Of a stretch of 64,000 nucleotides of DNA, positions 7,625 to 15,480 are shown in pieces. The DNA is from Miltoncostaea oceani (GTDB taxonomy: Bacteria; Actinomycetota; Thermoleophilia; Miltoncostaeales; Miltoncostaeaceae). A program made the translations under genes and the position numbers. Under the pieces are notes generated by a model. The model ran no database searches and had not been told where the DNA came from. It was given only the letters and a program-made list of their open reading frames with translations. How positions within the stretch are numbered: the stretch's first letter is position 1; each line of letters starts with the position of its first letter. The stretch lies in NCBI RefSeq assembly GCF_018141545.1, contig NZ_CP064356.1, positions 248,001 to 312,000 of the forward strand, written 5' to 3'.

Positions 7625-9439
7625 TCAGCCCACTCGGACGTCGACGCGGGTGGCTACAGCGGGCAGAAACGGCCAACCTATATCCCGGGGAACTACGACT
7701 CGCAGCGGGATCGTGAAGGCACCTGCGTGCGCGCTGAACTGATAGGTCAGCACGTAGCGGCCCCGCCGATCGGCAGTGGCGAGAGCCAGGGGTCGCCAGG
7801 TGCCCCCCTGGCGCCACTCGAGCTTCACCAGCTTGCCGCGACCGGCGTCCCGGGGAGCGATCGCGCCCGAAATCCGGAGGGTCTCGCCGGGGGCGATCGA
7901 GCGTGCTCCAATCCGGGCCGTGACCAGCGGCCGAAGCTGAATCACTGCGGGCGCGATTGCCAACGGGCGCCCGAGCGCAATCGCGCGCCACGTTCCGCTC
8001 TGGCGTGGGCGCACCTGGAACGTGAAGCGCCCACGACGATCTGTGAGCGTGGTCCCGTGGGAGAAGCCCTCCGGATCGAGCAGGTAGACCGTCGCGCGGC
8101 GCAGGCCCCGCCCATTCGGGTGGAGGAAGCGCCCCGAGATCCTCAGCGGTTGCGAGTAGGTTCCCGCGATCAGCGGCACGAGCAGGCGACCGCTGCGGCT
8201 GTAGCTGCGCGTCTGGTTGGAGCGGATGGCCCGAGCCTCGATGCGCGAGAAGTCGGGCAGCGGCACCCCGCTCGCCTCTATCCGCCCGGGTTCACCAAGG
8301 GGCCCGTCTCCTCCGACGATCGTGGTCGCCTGGGCCCCGCCGATCGCCGCGCTCGGGCGGGTGACCAGGGCTGAGGTGACCTCGCGTGAGAGCCCGGCGT
8401 TGTCGCTCGCGCTCAGGACGAAGCGGATCGTCTCGCCGGGCGCGGCGTACGCCGACAAGTCGAGGTCCCGCGTCTCGCCGCCGGTGGTCGACGATGCGAC
8501 AGTCGGCCCATCCGCTCCGCGGGCGCGCAGGGTCCAGTCGTGCACCCCGCTCGTGGCGTCGGCGACCGAGACCGTCGCCCGCACGCCGTCGGCGGGCAGG
8601 CCGATGAGGGCGATGCTCGCCGAGGGCGGGGTGCGATCGATGCGCAGGGTCGCGTCCTGGAAGGCCGCTGAGCCGGTGCCATCGCCGTCGACCTCGAGGC
8701 GGAGCGTCTGTAGGCCGTCGGGTATCCCCGCCAGGTTGAGGCGGGCCGACTGCGAGCCCTGTCCGGGCGCCGCGGCGTAGAGGCCGCGCCCGCCGATGCC
8801 GATCCGCTGCTGGCCGATGCCGTCGGAGCCGAAGTTGTCGGCAGCCTGCCACTCGACCTGCGTCTGGTTACCGGTGACCCAGTCACCTGGCACGTTCGTC
8901 CAGCGCGCGGATGGCGCCTCGATGTCGCGCACGAGGATCGTCGGATCGAGGAAGGTCCAGACGCGATTGGGCTGCTGGCGCGCCTCGGTCTGCCAGAGGC
9001 GAAGCGAGGCGGTCTGGGCCCTCATTCCGATCTGGTAGGCCTTTGGCTGAGAGGGGCTTCGCGGGATGTCCGACTCGGCCACCTGCCAGGCGAGGGCGCC
9101 GTCGGCGAGCACCTGCTGGGCGATCGAGGTGGCCGTCTGATGGAAGCGCACTGCGCGCCAGCTGAGAGCCTCGATCACGGAGCCCGGCACCGGCGTACGC
9201 ATGTCGATCTGCCACTTGGCCCCTGTGAACGAGGTGCCCATGGGCGGGCAGGTCACCCCGAAGCTCGCGCCGGTCTGCGCCACCGAGCACTGGCCGTCGG
9301 GAACCGCCTGGGCAGCCACGGCCTCGATCGCGTAGCTGTAGAGGCTCCCGTCGGTCGCAAGCGCCGGCGAGGAGCCAAGAGCACCCGCGGCGGCGAGCAC
9401 GCCGAGGCCGAGCGCTCCCCTGAGGCTCGCGCGCCGCAT
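7625..9439 (-). CDS. Secreted multi-domain surface protein with Ig-like and prealbumin-like repeats
   Basis: 604 residues. A signal peptide covers about 1-28 (GVLAAAGALGSSPALA). The N-terminal part resembles actinobacterial secreted proteins that compute a bound or covered shape (YSYAIEAVAAQAVP, later GLYAAAPGQGSQ). A middle Ig-like segment follows (RIDRTPPSASIALIG). The C-terminal 200 residues have strand-rich units such as LRISGRFLHPNGRGLRRATVYL and TLRISGAIAPRDAGRGKLVKL, like carboxypeptidase-regulatory or prealbumin-like modules. There is no sortase motif and no C-terminal membrane helix. Its start overlaps the stop of the membrane protein at 9439-10194. On a conjugative element a role in cell contact or mating-pair formation is plausible, but that is inference. 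Confidence 0.55.
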   Translation of the reverse strand: MRRASLRGALGLGVLAAAGALGSSPALATDGSLYSYAIEAVAAQAVPDGQCSVAQTGASFGVTCPPMGTSFTGAKWQIDMRTPVPGSVIEALSWRAVRFHQTATSIAQQVLADGALAWQVAESDIPRSPSQPKAYQIGMRAQTASLRLWQTEARQQPNRVWTFLDPTILVRDIEAPSARWTNVPGDWVTGNQTQVEWQAADNFGSDGIGQQRIGIGGRGLYAAAPGQGSQSARLNLAGIPDGLQTLRLEVDGDGTGSAAFQDATLRIDRTPPSASIALIGLPADGVRATVSVADATSGVHDWTLRARGADGPTVASSTTGGETRDLDLSAYAAPGETIRFVLSASDNAGLSREVTSALVTRPSAAIGGAQATTIVGGDGPLGEPGRIEASGVPLPDFSRIEARAIRSNQTRSYSRSGRLLVPLIAGTYSQPLRISGRFLHPNGRGLRRATVYLLDPEGFSHGTTLTDRRGRFTFQVRPRQSGTWRAIALGRPLAIAPAVIQLRPLVTARIGARSIAPGETLRISGAIAPRDAGRGKLVKLEWRQGGTWRPLALATADRRGRYVLTYQFSAHAGAFTIPLRVVVPRDIGWPFLPAVATRVDVRVG

Positions 9440-10194
9440 CAGCTGAGGTTCCAGGGGCCGGGGGTGAACTCGCGCTCGGCCGGCGACACCGTCGGGGCCG
9501 GCGCGCGGCTGGGCGTCGATACGGGCGGGGGAGACACGACCTGTGTCGTCTGCACAGCGCCGCTCTGCGCGGGGGCGCGCTCACGCTCGCGCGCCCGACG
9601 TCGCGCGACCTCGCGCGCGTGGCGAGCCTCGGCCCGCTGCCGCTCACGGGCGGCCTCGCGGACGCGCGCCTCGCGCTTGGCGAAGGCTGCCGTCCTCTCT
9701 GCGACATCCAGGATCGTTCGCGCGGGCACGCTCATCGCCACAACCTTCGCATCGTCATGAGCGGCGGGGGCGTTCCCACCGAAGGAGAAGAGCACCACCA
9801 CGGTGAGGACCGCAAGCCCGAGGAGCCCCGCCAGCGCTCCCGTGGCCACGACCGCGCCGAGGCTCGGTATACGTATAGAGGGGCGAGGGCGATGAGAATC
9901 ACCCCCCCTGGGCGTCGATCGGCTCTGCGATCGGCCAGGCCGGCGTCGAGGGCCCGATCCGGAGGCCGCAGGTGCAGGCGAGGGACGCTGTCGGCTCTCG
10001 GCATCGAGCGGGACGAGGTCGGGGTTCGGGCCAAGGGTCTCACCGCCGGCTCCGATGGCCGGCCCCCAGGTCGGGGGCGCCGGCAGGTCGCTCGCCAGTT
10101 CCTCGGGCTCGTCGGGGATAGGGCGAGCAGGGTCGGCCCCCACGCGCTCCCGGGCCGGGTCGCCTCGATCCACTCCGCCATCCTCGTTTGCCAT
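9439..10194 (-). CDS. Single-pass membrane protein with long disordered arms, unknown function
   Basis: 251 residues. The first 105 are Pro/Ser/Arg-rich and probably disordered in the cytoplasm. One membrane helix follows at about 113-138 (AVVATGALAGLLGLAVLTVV). After it comes an Arg/Glu/Ala-rich helix, probably coiled coil (REARVREAARERQRAEARHA), and a Pro/Thr-rich end. It overlaps the next gene, the secreted surface protein, by one base (TGATG), so the two are likely made together and may work together at the envelope. I do not recognise the family. The sequence layout (short arm, helix, charged rod) would suit an anchor or spacer across the wall. Confidence 0.5.
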   Translation of the reverse strand: MANEDGGVDRGDPARERVGADPARPIPDEPEELASDLPAPPTWGPAIGAGGETLGPNPDLVPLDAESRQRPSPAPAASGSGPRRRPGRSQSRSTPRGGDSHRPRPSIRIPSLGAVVATGALAGLLGLAVLTVVVLFSFGGNAPAAHDDAKVVAMSVPARTILDVAERTAAFAKREARVREAARERQRAEARHAREVARRRARERERAPAQSGAVQTTQVVSPPPVSTPSRAPAPTVSPAEREFTPGPWNLS

Positions 10195-10322
10195 ATCGCC
10201 GCCGTCTCCCTATGATCGGTTGACTGAGTGCGGCAAACTGATGATAGCCACCCAAGAGCGGAACGCACAAGCTATGAAATCTTCCCACCGCGGTTCTCCG
10301 CAAGCCCCGCCGGTCGGTCAGA
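10195..10322. promoter_or_regulatory. Divergent promoter region between the two arms of the element
   Basis: The leftward surface-protein genes and the rightward regulator-integrase genes start on either side of this 128-bp gap. On the plus strand TTGACT (10220-10225) is followed after 17 nt by GATAGC (10243-10248), a plausible but weak promoter. On the minus strand TTGCCG followed about 16 nt later by CATAGG could serve the other direction. The overlap of the two would allow joint control by the HTH protein encoded next door. Confidence 0.35.
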
Positions 10323-10778
10323 ATGACCCTCATGGCGCAGACACCGGCGAACGAGGTGCTTACCGCCAGCGAGGTGGCCGCCTGGCTCGAGCTGAACATC
10401 GAGACGGTCCAGCGTGGGGCGAAGGCAGGCCGCATCCCCGCCCGGCGGATCGGCAAGGAGTGGCGCTTTCTGCGCGACGCAGTGGCCGAGGCCCGGGGGC
10501 TCCGGGCTGTTGCCGCGAGCGGGGCGGAGGACGACCCCTTTCCGCGCTCCCCCTTCGAGATGCACACGGGCGCCGCGGCGGCAGGGATGGACTCCGAGCA
10601 GGCCGCCGAGTTCCTTCGGGTGAAGGAGTGGACGGTGCGAAGCGAAGCCAACCAGGGGCGTCTGCCCGGATGGCACGAGGGCCCGCGCTGGCGCTTCTCG
10701 CGCGAGGAGCTCGTCGAGCACATGCGCGCCGACGAGCCACAGGACCGGATCCGGTACGAGAGGCGACGCGCCCCCTAG
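10323..10778 (+). CDS. Double helix-turn-helix (excisionase/MerR-type) DNA-binding protein
   Basis: 151 residues, or 148 from the second ATG three codons on. It contains two copies of the small excisionase-type winged helix. The first is at about 12-58 (LTASEVAAWLELNIETVQRG, later RIGKEWRFLRDAV) and the second at about 90-132 (SEQAAEFLRVKEWTVRSEAN, later GPRWRFSREELVEHM). Each copy shows the typical order: short helix, recognition helix, basic turn, then W-R-F. Two such domains in one chain should bind two half-sites. It is the first gene of the rightward group that includes the IclR regulator, hydrolase and integrase, so a role in controlling excision or transfer is likely but not shown. Confidence 0.65.
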   Translation: MTLMAQTPANEVLTASEVAAWLELNIETVQRGAKAGRIPARRIGKEWRFLRDAVAEARGLRAVAASGAEDDPFPRSPFEMHTGAAAAGMDSEQAAEFLRVKEWTVRSEANQGRLPGWHEGPRWRFSREELVEHMRADEPQDRIRYERRRAP

Positions 10779-10803
10779 AGACCCGGGGCCGGAGGGTCAT
10801 GCG

Positions 10804-11721
10804 ATGACCGAGTCCCGCTTTCCCCGCGCCGGCCGCGTGCGCCAGCTCCAATACGCCCTCTCGGTGCTCGACCTCTTTCGGCCGCCGGATCGGACCGAGC
10901 TCAGCCTTTCAGCGATCGCCCAAGAGCTCGGGCTCTCGGAGGAGTACGCCAACAAGCTCCTTCGCCACCTGGAGGTGGCGGGCGTCGTCGAGCGCGGGCC
11001 GGTTTCTGGCGCCTGGCGTTTGGGGATCCGCCTCGCCGAGCTTGGGGGATACGCGATCGCCTCGCTGCATCCATGGGACGAGTTCCGTCCGCCCCTGGCG
11101 ACACTGCAGGAGACGACCGGCTTCGGCGGCCTGATCGCGGTGCTCTCGGGCGGGCGGGCGGTCTTCGTCGATCACTTCCGTGGCACCGATCGCGCACTTG
11201 GGCGTGCATTTCCGGCACACGCCACTGCCCTCGGCAAGGCGATCATCGCGGAGATGAGATCAGGCGCCGGTGACGATGCGCTCGCAGAGCTCGTGCTCGC
11301 GCCCTGGACGACCAGGACGATCACCGACCGGGATCGGCTTGTCGCGGATCTGGCTGGCGCCAAGGAGCGCGGCTACGCCCTCGAGGACGGCGAGTTCCAC
11401 GAGGACCGTCGCTCGATCGGCGCGGCGGTGCGCGACCACACCGGCACGGTGGTGGCGGCGATCGGGGTGGGGGCCCCGGCGAGTCGCCTTCCTGACGAGA
11501 TGATCGACGAGGTGGCGCGCGCGGTGGTGGCGGCGGCCGCCGAGGTGTCGCGCCGCCTGGGGGCCGGGTCGCTGGAGGCCCTGCCCCCGTGGAGGCCGGT
11601 GGTCGAGGTCCAGTCGGTGATGGAGCCTCCGCTCGAGGTCCAGCCGGCGGGAGCGAGCGAGGCGCCCTCCGCAAAGCCCGCCCGCCGCCGGCCGCGGGCC
11701 AAGGGATCCTCGGCGAAATGA
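10804..11721 (+). CDS. IclR-family transcriptional regulator
   Basis: 305 residues. The winged HTH lies at about 15-75 (LSAIAQELGLSEEYANKLLRHL), followed by an IclR effector-binding domain at about 85-245 with GRAVFVDHFRG, AFPAHATALGKAI and AAVRDHTGTVVAAIGV, which match the family pattern. The C-terminal 55 residues are Pro/Ala/Arg-rich and end in a basic tail (ARRRPRAKGSSAK) not usual for IclR proteins. A GGAGG ribosome site precedes the ATG. Its stop overlaps the next start as ATGA. IclR regulators usually bind small organic acids; here the likely target is the element itself, since no catabolic gene is near. Confidence 0.75.
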   Translation: MTESRFPRAGRVRQLQYALSVLDLFRPPDRTELSLSAIAQELGLSEEYANKLLRHLEVAGVVERGPVSGAWRLGIRLAELGGYAIASLHPWDEFRPPLATLQETTGFGGLIAVLSGGRAVFVDHFRGTDRALGRAFPAHATALGKAIIAEMRSGAGDDALAELVLAPWTTRTITDRDRLVADLAGAKERGYALEDGEFHEDRRSIGAAVRDHTGTVVAAIGVGAPASRLPDEMIDEVARAVVAAAAEVSRRLGAGSLEALPPWRPVVEVQSVMEPPLEVQPAGASEAPSAKPARRRPRAKGSSAK

Positions 11722-12689
11722 GCTCCACCGGCCAGAGTCTTCCGCGGCCGTTGGCGATCGCCGGAGCAGGCGTCACCGCGCTCCTGTCGCTGGTCGTCGG
11801 GCTTCCGGTGATCGCGCTTCTTGGACTCTCAGGCCCCGGCGGCTCCACGGGTGCGTCAACGGCCGACGCCGCCACCCTCGACGCCTGGATGGCTCAGCAG
11901 GTTCCGGGCTCGCCGCTGGTCGGTCTCGGCGCGATCTTCGTGAGCGAGGGGGAGCGCAACGGCATCGACCCGCGTGCGCTGGTCGCAATCGCGATGCACG
12001 AGTCGGTTCTCGGGACCGCGGGATCGGGAGCCGCGATCCACAACGCGTTCGGCTGGGGGCCGGCGATCGCCTTCCCGAGCTGGCAGGAGAACATCGCAAC
12101 CGTCGCGCGCGGCCTCGCGCAGGGGTACACCGCTCGCGGTCGCGACACCCTGGCGGCAATCCAGCCAGTCTGGGCGCCGCTCGGCGCCGCCAACGACCCA
12201 GCCGGTCTCAACTCGGCCTGGGTCGACGCCGTCGGCCGCTACTACAAGGACATGGGCGGCGATCCGAGGGCCTCGATCGCATTCGTGCCCGCCGTCAGCG
12301 ATGGGCAGGCGGCGCTCTGCCCGGTCGGACCGTGGGGCGGAACCGAGCGCCCCGTTGAGGCCCTGGCCAGGCTCACGGGGTTGCCGGTGACGAGCGCGAA
12401 GCGCACGCGCCAGATGACCGCGAGCGGCGGCACCTCCGACCATTGGGTCGGCTGCGCGAAGTGCTTTGCCAACGACCTCGGAACGACGCCTCCGGCCGGA
12501 GACGCCCTCGCCTCGAGGATCGCCAGCGCGATCGGCGGACCGGGCTACGCGAACTGGGGCAGCACAGGCGGAGTCCTCAACGTGGAGCGCTGCGGGATCC
12601 GCTTCCAGCTCCTGTGGCGCACCTACGTGGGCGGCAACCACTGGAACCACATCCACATCGGCGCGCGGCTCGTTGGGTACGCGCCGTGA
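11718..12689 (+). CDS. Two-domain cell-wall hydrolase (glucosaminidase-like plus M15-like)
   Basis: 323 residues. A membrane anchor or signal helix lies at about 15-40. Residues about 55-190 resemble the glucosaminidase/lysozyme domain of bacterial autolysins: LVAIAMHESVLGTAGSGAAI holds the likely catalytic Glu, followed by NAFGWGP and AWVDAVGRYYKDMG. Residues about 230-323 carry SDHWVGCAKCFANDL and NHWNHIHIGA, which fit the His/Asp/His zinc pattern of M15-type peptidases or their inactive relatives. Such wall-cutting enzymes open peptidoglycan for conjugation channels, the VirB1 role. The gene is coupled by ATGA to the IclR gene and by GTGA to the next gene. Activity of the second domain is uncertain. 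Confidence 0.62.
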   Translation: MSSTGQSLPRPLAIAGAGVTALLSLVVGLPVIALLGLSGPGGSTGASTADAATLDAWMAQQVPGSPLVGLGAIFVSEGERNGIDPRALVAIAMHESVLGTAGSGAAIHNAFGWGPAIAFPSWQENIATVARGLAQGYTARGRDTLAAIQPVWAPLGAANDPAGLNSAWVDAVGRYYKDMGGDPRASIAFVPAVSDGQAALCPVGPWGGTERPVEALARLTGLPVTSAKRTRQMTASGGTSDHWVGCAKCFANDLGTTPPAGDALASRIASAIGGPGYANWGSTGGVLNVERCGIRFQLLWRTYVGGNHWNHIHIGARLVGYAP

Positions 12690-12976
12690 CCGGCGAGCCG
12701 CCAGGAGTGCTCGACGTGGCGGCCGTGATGCAGCGCTATCGCATCCGCGATCGCAGGGCGGCTCGGCGTCTCATGGATGATGCCGGAGGTTTCCTCGTCG
12801 CCGGGCGGCTCGTCGTGCGGTGGGACGACCTCGAGGCCTTTGAGCACCGCCAGCGCGAGGCCCGCAGCAGGGCGAGTGACGGCGAGGGCGCCCGGTCAGC
12901 CGCGCGGTCGATCGCGGCCATTCGGCGGCCGAGCCCGCCGAAGAAGCCGCTCACTCCCGGGTGGTGGCGGACGTGA
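12686..12976 (+). CDS. Small excisionase-like HTH protein
   Basis: 96 residues from a GTG that overlaps the hydrolase stop (GTGA). Residues about 8-55 look like an AlpA/Xis-type winged helix: VLDVAAVMQRYRIRDRRAAR, then LVAGRLVVRWDDLEAFEHR, where the W-D-D-L-E-A ending is typical. The tail is Ser/Ala/Arg-rich and basic. It lies directly before the integrase gene and overlaps it by 4 bp, the usual place for a recombination directionality factor. That it directs excision is inference from position and fold. Confidence 0.6.
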   Translation: MTGEPPGVLDVAAVMQRYRIRDRRAARRLMDDAGGFLVAGRLVVRWDDLEAFEHRQREARSRASDGEGARSAARSIAAIRRPSPPKKPLTPGWWRT

Positions 12977-14247
12977 ATGCCCGACGAGGGTGGCGCGAGA
13001 CGATCGAGCCCGGCATCTACCGCGCCCACCGGGTCGCTTGTGCCTCCTCGGTCGATCGCCGACCGGGTCGCCGCTGCAGCTGCTCGTTTCAGATCGTCGT
13101 ACCCGGCACTCGTCCCGGAGCGACTCGCCTTCTCACGGTCAGCGGGACGGTTAGCCGTGCTCGGGCCGAACGCGACCGGCTGCGCGGTGAGGGACGCCCC
13201 GAGCTTCCCCTGGTCGTCGAGTCCGGAACGCTCGACGACCTCGCGGGCGACTACCTGAGGGCGAAGGCGCCGACGCTCGCACCGTCCACGGTGGCGGTTC
13301 GGGAGGAGGCCTACAGGCTTCGGGTGAGCCCCGGGCTGGGGGACCTCAAGCTTGCTGAGATCACGCGGCAGCGCGTCGAGGTCTGGCTGGCGGAGACGCT
13401 TGGCACCTCGAGCCGGCACGCTACCGGGAAGGCGCTGGAGGCGCTGCGCGTCATGCTGAATCTGGCCGTCCAGTGGGGAAGGATTTCAGACAACCCAGCC
13501 GCCGGGCTCCGGCTCCCGAAAGCGCCTCGAGAGCGTCATCGCGCGGAGCGTGTCCTAGACGCTGCCCAACTCGCGGCCCTCTTCGATGGCACCCGGAGAG
13601 TCCACCTGGAGTCGATGCTCCGGATGGCGGGCGAAGCCGGGCTCCGACGTGGCGAGGTGATCGGCCTCCGCTGGCCGGACGTCGACTTCTCGGCTCGGCG
13701 AGTCCTCGTGGCGCGGTCGGTATGGCAGGAGGTCGGCCGGGACGGCGGCGCCCCTCGTCGCATCGTCGGCCCTCCCAAGAGCGGTCGCGAGCGCCGAGTC
13801 GCGATCTCCGCAGGGCTCGCGACCCGCCTCGCCCGTTGGTACGCCATCGCGGTGGTTGAGGGAGGAGCGTCCGCAGACGGCTACGTTTGGCCAGCGCTCG
13901 ATGGCGGACCGATGGACAGTGGAACGCCAGGGCAGGCCCTGGCGCGCGTTCTAGTACGAGTCGGCCTGCTTGACACCTCGGGACGCCCCCTCATCTCCTT
14001 CCACGGGCTTCGCCACACCGCGGCGTCGGTGATGCTCGCGCGTGGCGTGCCGCTGATCGTGGTGTCTCGTCAACTGGGGCACGCCAATCCCAACATCACT
14101 GCGCAGGTCTACGCGCACCTCCTGTCGGACAGCCAACTCGATGATGCGGCCGCCGTCTTCGATCCCGCTCCAGGCACCGAGACCTTGCGGGAGACGTTGC
14201 GGGAGATTGAGGAGACCCCCGAAAGGCGTATGGACAGTGGTATCTGA
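12973..14247 (+). CDS. int: Tyrosine site-specific integrase
   Basis: 424 residues. An N-terminal arm-binding region, a SAM-like core-binding domain (about 85-185, LAPSTVAVREEAYRLRVSPG) and a catalytic domain (about 190-390) are visible. The active-site residues are all present: Arg225 in AGLRRGEVIGLRW, Lys269 in GPPKSGRERRV, His344 and Arg347 in HGLRHTAA, His370 in GHANPN and Tyr380 in QVYAHL. I chose GTG 12973 because it overlaps the previous stop as GTGA, as elsewhere in this operon; two GTG codons just upstream are alternatives. The gene reads toward a tRNA-Arg 3' fragment 14 bp beyond its stop, so it should recombine at that tRNA. Confidence 0.9.
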   Translation: MNARRGWRETIEPGIYRAHRVACASSVDRRPGRRCSCSFQIVVPGTRPGATRLLTVSGTVSRARAERDRLRGEGRPELPLVVESGTLDDLAGDYLRAKAPTLAPSTVAVREEAYRLRVSPGLGDLKLAEITRQRVEVWLAETLGTSSRHATGKALEALRVMLNLAVQWGRISDNPAAGLRLPKAPRERHRAERVLDAAQLAALFDGTRRVHLESMLRMAGEAGLRRGEVIGLRWPDVDFSARRVLVARSVWQEVGRDGGAPRRIVGPPKSGRERRVAISAGLATRLARWYAIAVVEGGASADGYVWPALDGGPMDSGTPGQALARVLVRVGLLDTSGRPLISFHGLRHTAASVMLARGVPLIVVSRQLGHANPNITAQVYAHLLSDSQLDDAAAVFDPAPGTETLRETLREIEETPERRMDSGI

Positions 14248-14260
14248 CCGCAAGGCCCCG

Positions 14261-14306
14261 AGGTTTCCTAAACCTGGTGTCGCAAGTTCGATTCTTGCCG
14301 GGGGCA
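14261..14306 (+). other. Attachment site: 3' half of tRNA-Arg(CCU)
   Basis: This holds the anticodon loop TTCCTAA (CCU), the 3' anticodon strand ACCTG, the T arm GCAAG-TTCGATT-CTTGC (14282-14298) and the 3' acceptor strand CGGGGGC plus discriminator A. No D arm or 5' acceptor strand GCCCCCG is present at the right distance upstream. The base before the core (g) would mismatch in the anticodon stem, so identity with the tRNA starts about here. It is the duplicated core left by integration into the tRNA gene. No CCA is encoded. Confidence 0.85.
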
Positions 14307-14403
14307 TGGGCCTGCTCGCTCCCTGTCGGTGATCCCGCCGACGCTGCGCGGCGTGCCGGGAAGTCGGCGCGCGCGGCGCGGGTCCCGCGACGCGCACGGC
14401 CGT

Positions 14404-14907
14404 TCAGGGGTCCTGGGCCCGCCAGGCGTCGAGAGCACGGAGCTCCGCCGTGGGGAACGGGTACTCGTCGCTCCATCGGCGCAGGTAACCCTCCTCGCCG
14501 TGCTCGTCGAGGACCGCACGCGCCTCTCGCGCCACGACGCGCACCAGGGCATCCCGGCGCACGACGCCGGACAACTGCCGTTCGGCAGCGGGCCCGTCCT
14601 GCCCGCGGACGTCGACGTGGAGGCGGACGTTCCCGGCGTCGAGGGCGAACCGCCAGACGACCCAGGTGCCCTCCTCATCCCAGGAGACGGAGACGTCAGC
14701 CGCACCCTGCGTGAGCGCGAGGACGGCGCGGAGCAGGTCCCCCAGTGCGTCGGTGACGTAGCTCGGACCCATCTCGACTGCGTTCCCGCCGACCTCGAGT
14801 CGCGCGTCGGCCCACCCCGCGCCCCCCCACCCCGGACGGAGGCGGTACTCGAACGCGACGTCGTCGACGGGGCGTTCCGTCGACGGGATGGTGGGCCCCC
14901 CGGGCAT
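14404..14907 (-). CDS. Conserved-looking hypothetical protein
   Basis: 167 residues from the ATG at 14907, which has a GAGG element 4 nt before it. The frame is open further upstream but that part is only Arg/Gly-rich. The protein looks soluble, with alternating strands and helices: VAFEYRLRPGWGGAGWADAR, then GPSYVTDALGDLLRAVLALT and VSVSWDEEGTWVVWRFAL. The C-terminus (RRWSDEYPFPTAELRALDAW) is helical. I recognise no enzymatic motif and no family name. It is the first chromosomal gene after the element and reads toward the attachment site. Confidence 0.5.
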   Translation of the reverse strand: MPGGPTIPSTERPVDDVAFEYRLRPGWGGAGWADARLEVGGNAVEMGPSYVTDALGDLLRAVLALTQGAADVSVSWDEEGTWVVWRFALDAGNVRLHVDVRGQDGPAAERQLSGVVRRDALVRVVAREARAVLDEHGEEGYLRRWSDEYPFPTAELRALDAWRAQDP

Positions 14908-14954
14908 CCCGCCTCGCGGGCGATGCCCTCGCCGTCGTCCGCGTCTGCCGCCTC

Positions 14955-15446
14955 TCACTCGAACCGACGGACGTGGAGCGCGCGGATCGCCTCGACGGCA
15001 TGACGACCCCAGTGGATCCTGTGGCCCAGGCGCCATTCCCACGCCACGACCTCGGGAGCGACGCCGGCGTCGAGTCCGAGGAGGCCCGCCTTGAGATCCC
15101 TCCAGACGTCGGCGAGATCGTCATCAAGGAAGTGCTCGATCGCCTCACCCGCCTCGGGACCCTCCATCTCGAAGACGGACCAGTACGTCGACCAGTCGCC
15201 GAGTGTCTCGCTGAGAGCATCGAACCGGGCGGTCCAGTCCTCGTGGGAGATGGGGGGCGATGACGGCCCGTCGTGGAACTCGGCGTCCAACAGGAGCGCC
15301 GCGGCGTGGACATCGGCGAGCGTCCGATCCGCCCGAGCGGCGAAGTCGTCCCTGTCCGGGTACGGCGCTCCGTCGATCAGCGCGCAGAAGCGCCTCGCCG
15401 CGTCGACGAACGCCGAGAAGCCCTCAGTTCTCACAGGCGATGCCAT
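14955..15446 (-). CDS. DUF5063-family protein
   Basis: 163 residues, soluble and acidic. It opens with FVDAARRFCALIDGAPYPDR and has helical blocks ADRTLADVHAAALLLDAEF, WSVFEMEGPEAGEAIEHFLD and DLADVWRDLKAGLLGLDAG. It closes with EVVAWEWRLGHRIHWGRHAV. This order of motifs fits DUF5063, a bacterial family of unknown function. ATG 15446 is the best start but lacks a clear ribosome site. It lies next to the hypothetical gene at 14404-14907, in the same direction, and the two may form a small operon. No biochemical role can be given. Confidence 0.6.
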   Translation of the reverse strand: MASPVRTEGFSAFVDAARRFCALIDGAPYPDRDDFAARADRTLADVHAAALLLDAEFHDGPSSPPISHEDWTARFDALSETLGDWSTYWSVFEMEGPEAGEAIEHFLDDDLADVWRDLKAGLLGLDAGVAPEVVAWEWRLGHRIHWGRHAVEAIRALHVRRFE

Positions 15447-15480
15447 CCGCGTCGCCGTCGGACCGGCACGGGTCCGATCC
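15424..15480 (-). pseudogene. Excalibur-type motif at the end of an unassigned frame
   Basis: In a frame distinct from both neighbours the sequence reads GSDPCRSDGDADGIACEN and stops. This is the D-x-D-x-D-G-x-x-C-E calcium-binding pattern of the extracellular excalibur domain, including both cysteines. The frame upstream has no credible start, ribosome site or signal peptide before it runs into the UspA gene, and the 3' part overlaps the first codons of the DUF5063 gene. It is best read as the remnant of a lost secreted gene. The motif is short, so chance cannot be fully excluded. Confidence 0.3.

Larger units (their letters stand above)
1..14306. mobile_element. Integrative conjugative element, right-hand part
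   Basis: The right boundary is a 46-bp 3' fragment of a tRNA-Arg(CCU) gene at 14261-14306, directly after a tyrosine integrase that reads toward it. Between this and the left edge lie conjugation-type membrane proteins, an IetA/IetS pair, a secreted surface protein, a cell-wall hydrolase and HTH regulators. No housekeeping gene is present in this stretch. The relaxase, the coupling ATPase, VirB4 and the left attachment site are not seen and probably lie before position 1. The element looks slightly less GC-rich than the flanking chromosome, most clearly around 3850-7600. That the element is still mobile is inference; every gene seen here is intact. Confidence 0.82.

Noticed and set aside
14231-14306. 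Complete tRNA-Arg gene
   Set aside because: There is no D arm and no 5' acceptor strand complementary to CGGGGGC; only the 3' half is present.
14908-15042. Longer start for the 14404-14907 gene
   Set aside because: The extra residues are only Arg/Gly/Pro-rich and overlap the DUF5063 gene; ATG 14907 has a ribosome site.
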